This document shows positions 8,651 through 15,997 of a stretch of DNA of 64,000 nucleotides, piece after piece; the stretch's first letter is position 1, and every line of letters begins with the position of its first letter. The stretch comes from Oscillospiraceae bacterium. GTDB lineage: Bacteria; Bacillota; Clostridia; Oscillospirales; Oscillospiraceae. The notes beneath the pieces are model-generated. The model saw nothing but the letters and a program-made list of their open reading frames with translations. It had not been told where the DNA came from and ran no database searches. The translations under genes and the position numbers were made by a program. The DNA is taken from contig CADAHL010000001.1 of NCBI GenBank assembly GCA_902787755.1, forward strand, positions 175,236 through 239,235, in the 5' to 3' direction.

Positions 8651-9920
8651 ATGCCAGGCCCGGCCTGCAGGGTCTTCCGATCGATTCCCGATAGGCGAAG
8701 TACAGCTCTTCTGTGGCCAGTGCCATCTTGGTTACCGAGAATTCACAGTCGTGGGGATAGATATACCAGGTGTCCTCCAGCGTATTCAGATCCACACAGT
8801 CGCCGTGTTTTCCCAGGTATTCGTACTCGATATGGCAGGAATAGAGGCTGGGCACAGTCTTTTCCATCTCAAAGGGATCGCCGTCAAAATCCGTACCCCG
8901 GACCCGGAAGCCGTTCATATCGTGGATCATGGTCCCCTCGCCCAATCGGAGAAAGCGTTTTGCGTTGGGAAGCGAGTCCACGGTCACCGGCATGGGGCCG
9001 GTGCTGTAAGTGCCCTCCCGCACCTCGCGGCGGACATTTTCCCGTTCCCATTCGTACCAGTCCGGAATATGGGCAAACTCCGTCTCCCCATCCTCTGCGC
9101 TCAGCTGCCCCAGCTCGCTCATAGTCCAGCGCTTGCCGCAGGCCTTGCAGAACAACTCCGTCCCCCTGGAGTCCATCTGATATTCCCTCCGGCAATGGGG
9201 ACACTGATACAGCACCTTATGGAGTCCTTCCGCCCGACCCTCATAGGGAGTACGGATCCCGCGCTCCCTCTGCCAGGCAAAATCATCATATTGAAAAGCC
9301 TGAACGATGGCCTCGTTGATCTGATCCGGCTTGCTGCGGGACAACTCTTCGGCGGAAAACAGCAGACGCATCTCCGCCTCCGTCGGTTTCACGCCCCGGT
9401 CGTGAAGGTTCCAGAAGGGGGAGTTCACGTGGTGGCCGTGGCAGATCAGCGTCACCACCGGGACGCCCAACAGCTTGCACAGCTTCCCAAGAGAAGCCGG
9501 AAGCACCGCGGTTGTACCGCAGAGAGAATATCGGGCCTCGGGATAGATGAGGGCCACGTCTCCGTTCCGGATCACCTGCTTGAGCTGCCGAACCAGCGTG
9601 ACGTCGTTGGTGAATTTCCGCTTGCAGATACAGCCGACCTTGCGCAGCAGCTCCTCCCGGCCGATGAAGCCGTCGATGGCGACCACATAATTGGCCCGCT
9701 GCGGGTAAATGGCCGCGGTAGCTACTTTAAAATCCAGGAAGGCGTTATGGTTGCACAGAAGGACGTAGGGCGGCTTCAGATCCTCCACACCGATCTTTTC
9801 GATCCGGCTCTGATGCTTCCACACATCCGGCATGCTCAGAAGCCAGGTCAGAGGACGGAGATACCAGGCGGTACGCTCCGGGGGACGCTTCATATCAAAA
9901 CGGGCGGGCTGCTGTTTCAT
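8649..9920 (-). CDS. PlsC-type acyltransferase with C-terminal zinc ribbon
   Basis: A 423-residue protein whose N-terminal half is a 1-acylglycerol-3-phosphate acyltransferase-like domain. The catalytic NHX4D motif is intact (LLCNHNAFLDF, about residue 60), and a motif III-like IYPEARYS follows. The middle holds a four-cysteine zinc ribbon, CPHC...CKAC, and the last ~150 residues are an unassigned beta-rich region. The start at 9920 has AGGGGAG about 7 bases before it; an upstream in-frame ATG is beyond the likely promoter. It is convergent with the acyltransferase/PAP2 pair and divergent from the carboxypeptidase gene. The fusion of an acyltransferase with a zinc ribbon is unusual; the ribbon might bind a partner or RNA. 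Confidence 0.8.
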   Translation of the reverse strand: MKQQPARFDMKRPPERTAWYLRPLTWLLSMPDVWKHQSRIEKIGVEDLKPPYVLLCNHNAFLDFKVATAAIYPQRANYVVAIDGFIGREELLRKVGCICKRKFTNDVTLVRQLKQVIRNGDVALIYPEARYSLCGTTAVLPASLGKLCKLLGVPVVTLICHGHHVNSPFWNLHDRGVKPTEAEMRLLFSAEELSRSKPDQINEAIVQAFQYDDFAWQRERGIRTPYEGRAEGLHKVLYQCPHCRREYQMDSRGTELFCKACGKRWTMSELGQLSAEDGETEFAHIPDWYEWERENVRREVREGTYSTGPMPVTVDSLPNAKRFLRLGEGTMIHDMNGFRVRGTDFDGDPFEMEKTVPSLYSCHIEYEYLGKHGDCVDLNTLEDTWYIYPHDCEFSVTKMALATEELYFAYRESIGRPCRPGLA

Positions 9921-9950
9921 AGCCGATCTCCCCTTTTCTGTTCTGTGCTT

Positions 9951-9979
9951 ACAATACAATAGAACATCAGGGTTGGCAA
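9951..9979 (-). promoter_or_regulatory. promoter of the zinc-ribbon acyltransferase
   Basis: Minus strand TTGCCA (9974-9979), 17-base spacer, TATTGT (9951-9956). Confidence 0.55.
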
Positions 9980-9996
9980 GCATTTTTCAATGGCTC

Positions 9997-10024
9997 TTGT
10001 CAAAGTCGCCGGATTTGGTATAAT
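9997..10024 (+). promoter_or_regulatory. promoter of the D,D-carboxypeptidase gene
   Basis: TTGTCA (9997-10002), 16-base spacer, TATAAT (10019-10024), about 31 bases upstream of the start codon. Confidence 0.7.
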
Positions 10025-10055
10025 GAACAGGAGATTTCAGGAAAGAAGGGCTCTT

Positions 10056-11390
10056 ATGAAAACCTGCCGTCGTCTGCTGTCGCTGCTGCTCTGCCTGCTG
10101 ACGCTTCTGTGCGTCGCAGTCCCCGCCATGGCTGATGACGGTCCACTCCCCTACGCCATGACGGTGATCGTAGGCGAACAGAGCTTCCGGGTCAGGGCGT
10201 ATTCCGAGTCCTATATGGGGAATCTGTATCTCTCCCTCTCTGACCTGGCCTTTGCGCTGAACGGTACGGAGAAGCAGTTCCAGATCCATTACAGCAAATC
10301 CAACAGCGCTTTCAGCATCACCACCGGTCAGGGCGCCTATTCCGGAAGCAGCCAGGATACCGGCTGGATGGGCGTGGCGTATCTGTATCTGCAGCAGAAC
10401 CGGCTGCTGGTCAACGGAAAAGAACGCCGGAATTATACCTACTGCACCGATCTGGATATGTTCATGAATATGATCGACGTGCAGCTGATCCTGGATCTGG
10501 AAATCGAGCCGCTGGACGAACTGACGCTTGTGCTTCACCCGGACCGGCCCTTTTCCCCGGATCCCGCGGAGCTGGCGGCAGAGGGTTACTTCGACGCCTA
10601 TAACGGGATTCTGATCGGCGACGCCGATACCGGAGAGATCCTGTTTTCCCACAACCACGACAGAGCCGTTCCGATCGCCAGCATTACCAAACTCATGTCC
10701 TATCTCCTGATCCGGGAGGCCGCGGACGCCGGAGAGATCTCCATGGACGACACGATCGCTGCATCCACCAAGGCGGCTGTTCTCTCCTGGACCGCGGACG
10801 GGACCATCAGTCTGCAGACCGGAAAAGAGTATCCCATGTTCGAGATGCTCAACGCCATGCTCCTGGCCTCCAGCAACGAGTGTACCCTGGCCCTGGCCGA
10901 ACATGTGGCCGGCAGCGAAGAGGCTTTTGTGGAACGGATGAATCAGCGGGCCGGCGAGCTGGAGCTTCGCAGCGCGAGATTTTATACGCCTCACGGCCTT
11001 CCCAGCTACGGCATGGGCCCGGTTCGCGGCAAGCGCCAGAACTGTATGAGCGCGCTGGATCTGTTCAAGCTCTGTCGGTATCTGCTTTCAGAGCACCCGG
11101 AGATCACGGAGATCACGTCTCAGCAGCTCTGCAGGATGGAAGAACTGGACTATACCACCTACAACTCCAATCCTCTTGTCTTCAACATGGACGGAGTGAC
11201 CGGCCTGAAAACCGGCTTTACCAACAAGGCGGGATCGTGCCTGGCGGCATCCATGCCGGTACCGACGGAAGACGGCCAGCACAACCTTGTGCTGGTGGTC
11301 CTCGGCGCGGAAGCCGCAGAGCAGCGCAACCAGGCCGCTGAGCTTCTGATGCGCTGGGCACAGCGCCTTTACACGGACAGGCTCTCGTGA
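10056..11390 (+). CDS. serine-type D-alanyl-D-alanine carboxypeptidase (PBP5/6 family)
   Basis: Exported penicillin-binding protein that trims the terminal D-Ala of peptidoglycan stem peptides. The 444 residues begin with a signal peptide (hydrophobic stretch ending AVPAMA, about residue 26). A ~150-residue region resembling a copper-amine-oxidase N-terminal-like domain follows, then the S11 peptidase domain. Catalytic motifs are Ser209-I-T-Lys212, Ser272-S-Asn274 and Lys385-Thr-Gly. The start at 10056 has AGAAGGG upstream and leads straight into the signal peptide. It has its own promoter and a terminator. The N-terminal domain is not part of classical DacA and may contact the cell wall. No C-terminal amphipathic anchor is obvious. 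Confidence 0.9.
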   Translation: MKTCRRLLSLLLCLLTLLCVAVPAMADDGPLPYAMTVIVGEQSFRVRAYSESYMGNLYLSLSDLAFALNGTEKQFQIHYSKSNSAFSITTGQGAYSGSSQDTGWMGVAYLYLQQNRLLVNGKERRNYTYCTDLDMFMNMIDVQLILDLEIEPLDELTLVLHPDRPFSPDPAELAAEGYFDAYNGILIGDADTGEILFSHNHDRAVPIASITKLMSYLLIREAADAGEISMDDTIAASTKAAVLSWTADGTISLQTGKEYPMFEMLNAMLLASSNECTLALAEHVAGSEEAFVERMNQRAGELELRSARFYTPHGLPSYGMGPVRGKRQNCMSALDLFKLCRYLLSEHPEITEITSQQLCRMEELDYTTYNSNPLVFNMDGVTGLKTGFTNKAGSCLAASMPVPTEDGQHNLVLVVLGAEAAEQRNQAAELLMRWAQRLYTDRLS

Positions 11391-11412
11391 CGCAACGAAA
11401 TTGAACAGAAGC

Positions 11413-11457
11413 AGCCCCGAAATGTCAGCTTTTATCGCTGGTATTTCGGGGCTTTTC
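11413..11457 (+). terminator. terminator of the D,D-carboxypeptidase gene
   Basis: AGCCCCGAAAT (11413-11423) pairs perfectly with ATTTCGGGGCT (11443-11453), with a 19-base loop and a short T run. Confidence 0.65.
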
Positions 11458-11460
11458 CGG

Positions 11461-11466
11461 TATAAT
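11461..11466 (+). promoter_or_regulatory. -10 element for the regulator/ABC operon
   Basis: TATAAT directly after the preceding terminator and 25 bases before the start codon at 11491. The -35 region overlaps the terminator arm and is poor. Confidence 0.45.
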
Positions 11467-11490
11467 GAAGGCAAGAAAGGTGGGAAATGT

Positions 11491-11904
11491 ATGATCTGTA
11501 AGAATATTCTCTATCTTCGGAAACAGGCCGGATACTCCCAGGAGGCTCTGGCCGAAAAGCTGGGCGTGACGCGGCAGACTCTCGCCAAATGGGAGAACGG
11601 TGAAAGCGCCCCGGATGTACTGCACTGTGATCGTCTCGCGGAGATCTTCCAGGTCAACATTGACGATCTGATCCGCCAGGATCTGTCCGAGAACGCCGCC
11701 GCGCCGAGAGATAAATTTATCTACGGCACCGTAACCGTGGGAGACAAAGGCCAGATCGTGATCCCGGTGAAAGCGCGGCGGGCTTTTGGAATCCAGCCCG
11801 GTGACAATCTGCTGGTTTTAGGAGATCTGAACCAGGGCCTGGCTCTGGTGCGGGCGGATTTCTTTCTGGATGTCATGGGACAGATCAGGGAGGACAGAGC
11901 ATGA
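11491..11904 (+). CDS. HTH (XRE) - AbrB/SpoVT fusion transcriptional regulator
   Basis: A 137-residue protein with an N-terminal Cro/C1-type helix-turn-helix (LRKQAGYSQEALAEKLGV...TLAKWENGESAP, about residues 7-40). At the C-terminus is an AbrB/MazE-like swapped-hairpin domain (GDKGQIVIPVKARRAFGI, about 90-107). Both halves normally bind DNA. The start at 11491 has AAAGGTGG upstream; an in-frame ATG 30 codons earlier lies before the -10 box. It overlaps the ABC ATPase gene by 4 bases, so it probably regulates this three-gene operon, including itself. The inducing signal is unknown. Confidence 0.85.
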   Translation: MICKNILYLRKQAGYSQEALAEKLGVTRQTLAKWENGESAPDVLHCDRLAEIFQVNIDDLIRQDLSENAAAPRDKFIYGTVTVGDKGQIVIPVKARRAFGIQPGDNLLVLGDLNQGLALVRADFFLDVMGQIREDRA

Positions 11905-12743
11905 ACAGTATCTTAACCGTAAAAAATCTATGCAAAAGTTATCCGTCCTTTCGGCTGGATAACGTGAGCTTCTCTCTGGAAGAGGGTAAAATCACGGGAT
12001 TTATCGGCCGAAACGGCGCGGGAAAGACCACCACGCTGCATTCCCTGCTGTCCTTTGTCCACCCGGATTCCGGATCCATCCGGTTCTGGGACCGGGAATA
12101 CGATGAGCACGAGCTGGAGATCAAGCAGCGTCTGGGCTTCGTCTCGGCGGGTATGAGCTTTTACGCCAAAAAGAAGCTGCGGCAGATCACGGACGTGACC
12201 AGACCCTTCTACCATGCCTGGAATGAGGAAGCCTACCGGAAGTATCTTTCGCTTTTCTCGCTGGAGGAAGAGAAAACGCCGGACGCTCTGTCCAACGGTA
12301 TGAAGATCAAGTACATGCTGGCGCTGGCTCTGAGCCACGGGGCGGAACTGCTGATCCTGGACGAGCCCACCAGCGGTCTGGATCCCCTCTCCCGGGAGGA
12401 GCTGCTGGAGATTTTCCTGGAGCTGGCCAATCAGGGGAAAACCATCCTGTTCTCGACACACATCACGTCCGATCTGGAAAAGACGGCGGACAATATTCTC
12501 TATCTGTCCCGCGGACGTCTGCTGGCCGACGACAGCCTTCCCGGCTTCCTGGCAGCTTATCGCCTCTGTGAGTACGCAGAAGGTCAGGTGCCGCACGAAT
12601 GGGAAGGCAGGCTCATTGGACCCGGAAGAACGAAAAACGGCTTCAGCGCCCTGCTTCAAGCGTCTGAAAGGAAAGATTTCCCCCTTCCCTGCCGACAGCC
12701 GAGCCTGGAGGAGATCATGATACATTTGGAGAAGGAGGATTAA
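11901..12743 (+). CDS. ABC transporter ATP-binding protein
   Basis: ATPase of 280 residues for an ABC-2 type exporter. It has Walker A GRNGAGKTT (about 36-44), a degenerate signature (ALSNGMKIKYML rather than LSGGQ), Walker B ELLILDEPTSGLDP, and the switch His in FSTHI. The lack of a typical LSGGQ matches the YtrB/YhcG-type group found with GntR or XRE regulators in Firmicutes. Its start overlaps the regulator gene and its stop is 1 base from the permease start codon, so all three form an operon. Likely export substrates are antimicrobial peptides or lipids, by analogy only. Confidence 0.9.
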   Translation: MNSILTVKNLCKSYPSFRLDNVSFSLEEGKITGFIGRNGAGKTTTLHSLLSFVHPDSGSIRFWDREYDEHELEIKQRLGFVSAGMSFYAKKKLRQITDVTRPFYHAWNEEAYRKYLSLFSLEEEKTPDALSNGMKIKYMLALALSHGAELLILDEPTSGLDPLSREELLEIFLELANQGKTILFSTHITSDLEKTADNILYLSRGRLLADDSLPGFLAAYRLCEYAEGQVPHEWEGRLIGPGRTKNGFSALLQASERKDFPLPCRQPSLEEIMIHLEKED

Positions 12744-12744
12744 G

Positions 12745-13398
12745 ATGATTGGGAAATTGCTTCAAAAGGAACTGAAACTCTGTCTGCATCCCACGAGCTT
12801 TCTCCTGCCGCTTCTCGTTGCCCTGATCCTGACGCCAAATTATCCCTATCCGGTCTCTTACTTCTATCTTTGCCTGGCCGTCTTTTTTATCTGCCTGACC
12901 GGCCGGGAAAATCACGACATCACATACAGTCTGACCCTTCCCGTGGCCAAGGCCGATCTGGTGACGGCACGCTTCCTGTTGGTGATGCTCATTGAATGGG
13001 CCCAGCTGGCTTTGGCGGGTCTTTTTATCTGGCTGCACGGGATCCTTCTGCCTCAACCCAACGCAGCCGGCATGGACGCGAACCTCGCTCTGATCGGCGA
13101 AGGCTTTTTCTGCTTCGGCCTGTTTCACCTTGTCTTCTTCCCCTCGTATTACAAAAACGTGGACAAGGTCGGGATCAGTTTTCTGAAAGGAGCCGCTGCC
13201 CTGTTTGTGCTTATCCTCGTGGAGATCGTGTTGTGCTATGCCTTGCCGCTTTATCGGAATATTCTGGACACCCCGGACCCCCTTAACTTAGGTGCAAAGC
13301 TGTTGTTCTGCGCTGTCGGACTGCTGTTCTATCTGTCGTCCACCTGGGTTGCCTGGAGGCTGTCACAGAAACGATTCCAGCAGCTGGATATCCGGTGA
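12745..13398 (+). CDS. ABC-2 type transporter permease subunit
   Basis: Integral membrane protein of 217 residues with about six hydrophobic segments. The N-terminus MIGKLLQKELKLCLHP resembles ABC-2 permeases that begin with a short amphipathic helix. The middle contains YSLTLPVAKADLVTARF, typical of the small permease group in these operons. It directly follows the ATPase gene with a Shine-Dalgarno AAGGAGG inside the ATPase end. A strong terminator follows. No specific substrate can be assigned. Confidence 0.85.
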   Translation: MIGKLLQKELKLCLHPTSFLLPLLVALILTPNYPYPVSYFYLCLAVFFICLTGRENHDITYSLTLPVAKADLVTARFLLVMLIEWAQLALAGLFIWLHGILLPQPNAAGMDANLALIGEGFFCFGLFHLVFFPSYYKNVDKVGISFLKGAAALFVLILVEIVLCYALPLYRNILDTPDPLNLGAKLLFCAVGLLFYLSSTWVAWRLSQKRFQQLDIR

Positions 13399-13428
13399 AA
13401 AGCAGTATAGTCCATAAGCGAAAAATAT

Positions 13429-13483
13429 GGCCGCGGGTCGATGTGGGGGCGTTTGTACCGCCACATGACCTCGCGGCCTTTTT
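13429..13483 (+). terminator. terminator of the regulator/ABC operon
   Basis: A long imperfect stem starts with GGCCGCG (13429-13435) and closes with CGCGGCC (13472-13478), with inner pairing ATGTGG/CCACAT and a five-T run. Confidence 0.8.
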
Positions 13484-13517
13484 CAGTTGGGATAGAAGAA
13501 CCACGGGGGAACAGATG

Positions 13518-13552
13518 AAAAATGGCAACCGCATTCGCGATTGCCATTTTTT
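13518..13552. terminator. second hairpin terminator near the left border of the A+T-rich segment
   Basis: AAAAATGGCAA (13518-13528) pairs perfectly with TTGCCATTTTT (13541-13551); it can end transcription from either side. Confidence 0.6.
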
Positions 13553-13573
13553 GAGCCGTGCGGAGTGAACTCC

Positions 13574-13587
13574 GATGTGGTGCGGGT
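13574..13587 (-). repeat. partial copy of the tRNA-Leu 3' end (attachment-site-like)
   Basis: GATGTGGTGCGGGT matches 13 of 14 bases of 14471-14484, where GTGGTGCGGGT is the CCA end and acceptor arm of tRNA-Leu. The two copies are in direct orientation and bracket the A+T-rich TM2 segment, as for an element integrated at a tRNA 3' end. No integrase is present. Confidence 0.5.
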
Positions 13588-13661
13588 TTTCATAACCCAC
13601 TCTGAATAACGATTTCATACCAAAACAGAAAGCCAATTTTTCAGTCTTCTAGTTGTTATTG

Positions 13662-14333
13662 TTATACATAGTAAGGATTTGGCTTACATAGGAGGATTAT
13701 AGTATCAAGTAACCATCCGACTCCAAACAGTCCAACAGTTAACAGGTAAAGAATACCTTGCCCAACCCTTCCTTCATAGAATTTATGGGCACCAATACCA
13801 CCGAGGAAGAAACAAAGAAGAAATGCTATCCATTTATTCTTTTCTCTACCATTTGTCGTATTGTTCACAACAACCTGTTGTGTTACTTGAACATGCGGCT
13901 GAAGATAAGAGCTTGGATCGGGTGCGGGGCGTGAAAATGAAGTATTGGTCCCTCTGCTGTATACAGAAGACTGCTGATGGTAGGGGACAGAAAAACTAAT
14001 CATCTCGTTAGCGCCATCTCGAATGTCAACTAGGCGCGTGGAAATCTCTCGCCCCTTTTGTTTAAGCGTCACACAGTATTGGCCGGCAGATAAGTCAATA
14101 GTAATTGTTTCACCATCACGGACAATATTCCCGCAAGAATTGTTGATCCATACTTCAACTGGAACGCTGTCATTATAGCCACAACTATTTCGTGTAACCG
14201 TGAGCGTACCGCCAAGAGGATCATCGTTATAGGTGCTTATGGAACTATTAGCAACTCGCGCAATACGCTCTCCACACTCAGTACAGTATTTTGCACCGTT
14301 GAGAATCTGCGCACCACAATTATGACAATACAT
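13662..14333 (-). CDS. zinc-ribbon/TM2-domain membrane protein
   Basis: A 223-residue protein with three parts. An N-terminal zinc ribbon (CHNCG...CTECGERI, residues 3-25) is followed by a middle beta-rich region of about 80 residues resembling carboxypeptidase-regulatory or PEGA-like folds. The C-terminal TM2 domain comprises two helices with the FLGGIGAHKFYEGRVGQGILY and WLLDTIILL signatures. TM2 proteins are of unknown role. The start at 14333 (MYCHNCG) is preferred; a GTG four codons earlier is possible, and the Shine-Dalgarno (GGTGA) is weak. Base composition is clearly more A+T-rich than its neighbours, and it sits between a tRNA-Leu gene and a partial copy of that tRNA end, so acquisition by transfer is likely. 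Confidence 0.85.
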   Translation of the reverse strand: MYCHNCGAQILNGAKYCTECGERIARVANSSISTYNDDPLGGTLTVTRNSCGYNDSVPVEVWINNSCGNIVRDGETITIDLSAGQYCVTLKQKGREISTRLVDIRDGANEMISFSVPYHQQSSVYSRGTNTSFSRPAPDPSSYLQPHVQVTQQVVVNNTTNGREKNKWIAFLLCFFLGGIGAHKFYEGRVGQGILYLLTVGLFGVGWLLDTIILLCKPNPYYV

Positions 14334-14428
14334 ATCTATCACCACGTTTTTATTATATCATCACTTCTCAACCATTACAATATCCCTTTTTCGAACAACT
14401 CATAGTAAAACCGTAAATATACGAGCAG

Positions 14429-14471
14429 AAAAATCGAGTGTCCATAACTGAAAATCCGTTATGAGCACTCG
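14429..14471 (-). terminator. terminator downstream of tRNA-Leu
   Basis: On the minus strand, arms at 14471-14458 and 14448-14435 (CGAGTG...CACTCG, CATAAC/GTTATG) form a 14-base stem with two mismatches, followed by a T run. Confidence 0.65.
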
Positions 14472-14474
14472 ACG

Positions 14475-14557
14475 TGGTGCGGGTAACAGGACTTGAACCT
14501 GCACGGTCGCCCACTGGAACCTAAATCCAGCGTGTCTGCCAATTCCACCATACCCGC
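14475..14557 (-). tRNA. tRNA-Leu (anticodon UAG)
   Basis: An 83-base class II tRNA with the 3' CCA encoded. The acceptor stem is GCGGGTA/TACCCGC, the anticodon stem is CTGGA/TCCAG with loop TTTAGGT (anticodon TAG, reading CUA), a short variable arm follows, and the T loop is GTTCAAGTC. It reads on the minus strand, downstream of tRNA-Gly with a hairpin between them. Confidence 0.95.
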
Positions 14558-14590
14558 AAAAGAAAAACCCTCACCGCAGTGCGGTGAGGG
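14558..14590 (-). terminator. terminator-like hairpin between tRNA-Gly and tRNA-Leu
   Basis: On the minus strand CCCTCACCGC (14590-14581) pairs with GCGGTGAGGG (14577-14568), followed by TTTTTCTTTT directly abutting tRNA-Leu. It fills the whole spacer, so it may lower tRNA-Leu relative to tRNA-Gly or act as a processing signal. Confidence 0.7.
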
Positions 14591-14594
14591 TGAA

Positions 14595-14670
14595 TGGAGC
14601 GGGCAACGAGGCTCGAACTCGCTACCTCCACCTTGGCAAGGTGGCGCTCTACCGGATGAGCTATGCCCGC
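14595..14670 (-). tRNA. tRNA-Gly (anticodon GCC)
   Basis: A 76-base tRNA with CCA encoded. The acceptor stem is GCGGGCA/TGCCCGC, the D arm contains TAGCTC, the anticodon stem is CCACC/GGTGG with loop TTGCCAA (GCC), and the T loop is GTTCGAGCC. It is the first gene after the promoter at 14684-14711. Confidence 0.96.
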
Positions 14671-14683
14671 ATCAGCAAGACGT

Positions 14684-14711
14684 ATTGTACCACGTTTTGC
14701 CGACTTGTCAA
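14684..14711 (-). promoter_or_regulatory. promoter of the tRNA-Gly/tRNA-Leu unit
   Basis: Minus strand TTGACA (14706-14711), 16-base spacer, TACAAT (14684-14689), ending 13 bases before tRNA-Gly. Confidence 0.75.
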
Positions 14712-14748
14712 GAAAAAATTTCCTGTTTTTTCGCGAAATCGTTCGCGC

Positions 14749-15966
14749 TCAGCCCTCATCCGCCTGCGGAGGAAGAGGTACCGGCTCCTGTTCTTGAGTG
14801 GTTTCATCCGGCACGGCCGCTGTATCGATCATCATTTCCGGTCCGGGGAACAGTCGGTCCCGGAGAAGCTCCCCTTCGCAGCGGGGATAGGAATACACGT
14901 CCCAGCGATACGTCAGCCAGGCGGCTTCGTCATTGAGCAGGAACCCCTGCTCCGGCCATGCTTCGGAATAGGCGTCCACGTCCACATGATAGTGCTCGCC
15001 GTCCACGTCGACGATATTCCAGCTGTGGTTCAGCCCGTTTTTCTGCCCGTAGATGATCTGAGAGTCCAATCCGAGACGGTTGCACAGCACAACAAATGCC
15101 AGAGCCAGGCCTTCACTGTTGGTGTTTCCTTCGATCAGGGCGGAGTAAACGCTGCCGGGGCCGTTGGGCGCCGTCGTACAGTGAGATGCAAGGTATTCGT
15201 AGACCGCAAGCGCGAGATGGACCTGATCCAGACCCTCAAGCCCGTCGGCCTCAAAGGGATCAAACTCCGCCAGCTCTTCTCTGCGGGCGGCCAGTTCTTC
15301 CTCGTCCATGCCGTAGTCCAGATTGATCTCGTACAGTCTCTGCGTTCCGCTGCCGCTGAGCATGTTGACCCGAATGCCGGGCGCCTGAGGAAGCAGCTCG
15401 GGATTTCTGCGATACACGCCGATTACAAGATCGCCCATCGTCTCGGCGGTATAGCTGCTGTGCTCTATGAGCAGAGCCAGCTTGGTTCTTCCATCCGAAA
15501 GCGCTTGCCGCAGGAGCTGGTCCACACCGGCGGCCACCTGCATGTGTACGATGCTGTCGGCGTTTTCCCCGGCCTCCGTGTAGCTGATGGTGACCTTCAC
15601 TTCCGTATGCGTCACGATCTTGGACAGCTCGTAGGCGATATTCTCCACGCAGTAGGCGCACATGGCGTCCTGGGTACGCACCTGCCAGCAGGCGGAAGCC
15701 ATATCCTCGGCCACGTCCGAAGCGTATTCGCTGTCGAATACCAGCTGCCCCTCTGCAGAGCCCTCGCTGACCAGAGCCAGCAGCGCCCGCTTCAGACCGT
15801 TAAAATCGTGGACCGCGATCTTATCGCCGGGATCCTCGGGGATCTGTACGGAAGGGATGTAGTCGTTCTCTACCACATACTCTTTGTCGTAGATGCTTCC
15901 GCAGCCGGCCAGACTCAGCGCAATGGCTACGGTCAGAAGCAGGCAAACCCATCTGCGGCAGTTCAT
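14749..15966 (-). CDS. transglutaminase-like lipoprotein, probable catalytic Cys lost
   Basis: Predicted lipoprotein of 405 residues: the N-terminal signal ends in a lipobox LAGC (Cys22). The C-terminal part has a transglutaminase-like fold, with NSEGLALAFVVLCNRLGL where the family usually has a catalytic Cys before EG, followed by NHSWNIVDVDGEHYHVDVDAY with His and Asp in the usual order. The Cys position is Ser, so the protein may be inactive or use another nucleophile. The start at 15966 has AAAGGAGGGGAG. It follows yitT by 31 bases. It lies outside the membrane, perhaps binding cell-wall peptides; this is inference from the fold. Confidence 0.78.
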   Translation of the reverse strand: MNCRRWVCLLLTVAIALSLAGCGSIYDKEYVVENDYIPSVQIPEDPGDKIAVHDFNGLKRALLALVSEGSAEGQLVFDSEYASDVAEDMASACWQVRTQDAMCAYCVENIAYELSKIVTHTEVKVTISYTEAGENADSIVHMQVAAGVDQLLRQALSDGRTKLALLIEHSSYTAETMGDLVIGVYRRNPELLPQAPGIRVNMLSGSGTQRLYEINLDYGMDEEELAARREELAEFDPFEADGLEGLDQVHLALAVYEYLASHCTTAPNGPGSVYSALIEGNTNSEGLALAFVVLCNRLGLDSQIIYGQKNGLNHSWNIVDVDGEHYHVDVDAYSEAWPEQGFLLNDEAAWLTYRWDVYSYPRCEGELLRDRLFPGPEMMIDTAAVPDETTQEQEPVPLPPQADEG

Positions 15967-15997
15967 ACTCTCCCCTCCTTTAGATCAGGATTTCGGC

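Noticed and set aside
13662-14333. TM2 gene as a phage gene
   Set aside because: No integrase, portal, capsid or lysis gene is near; only the tRNA-end repeat and base composition suggest transfer.
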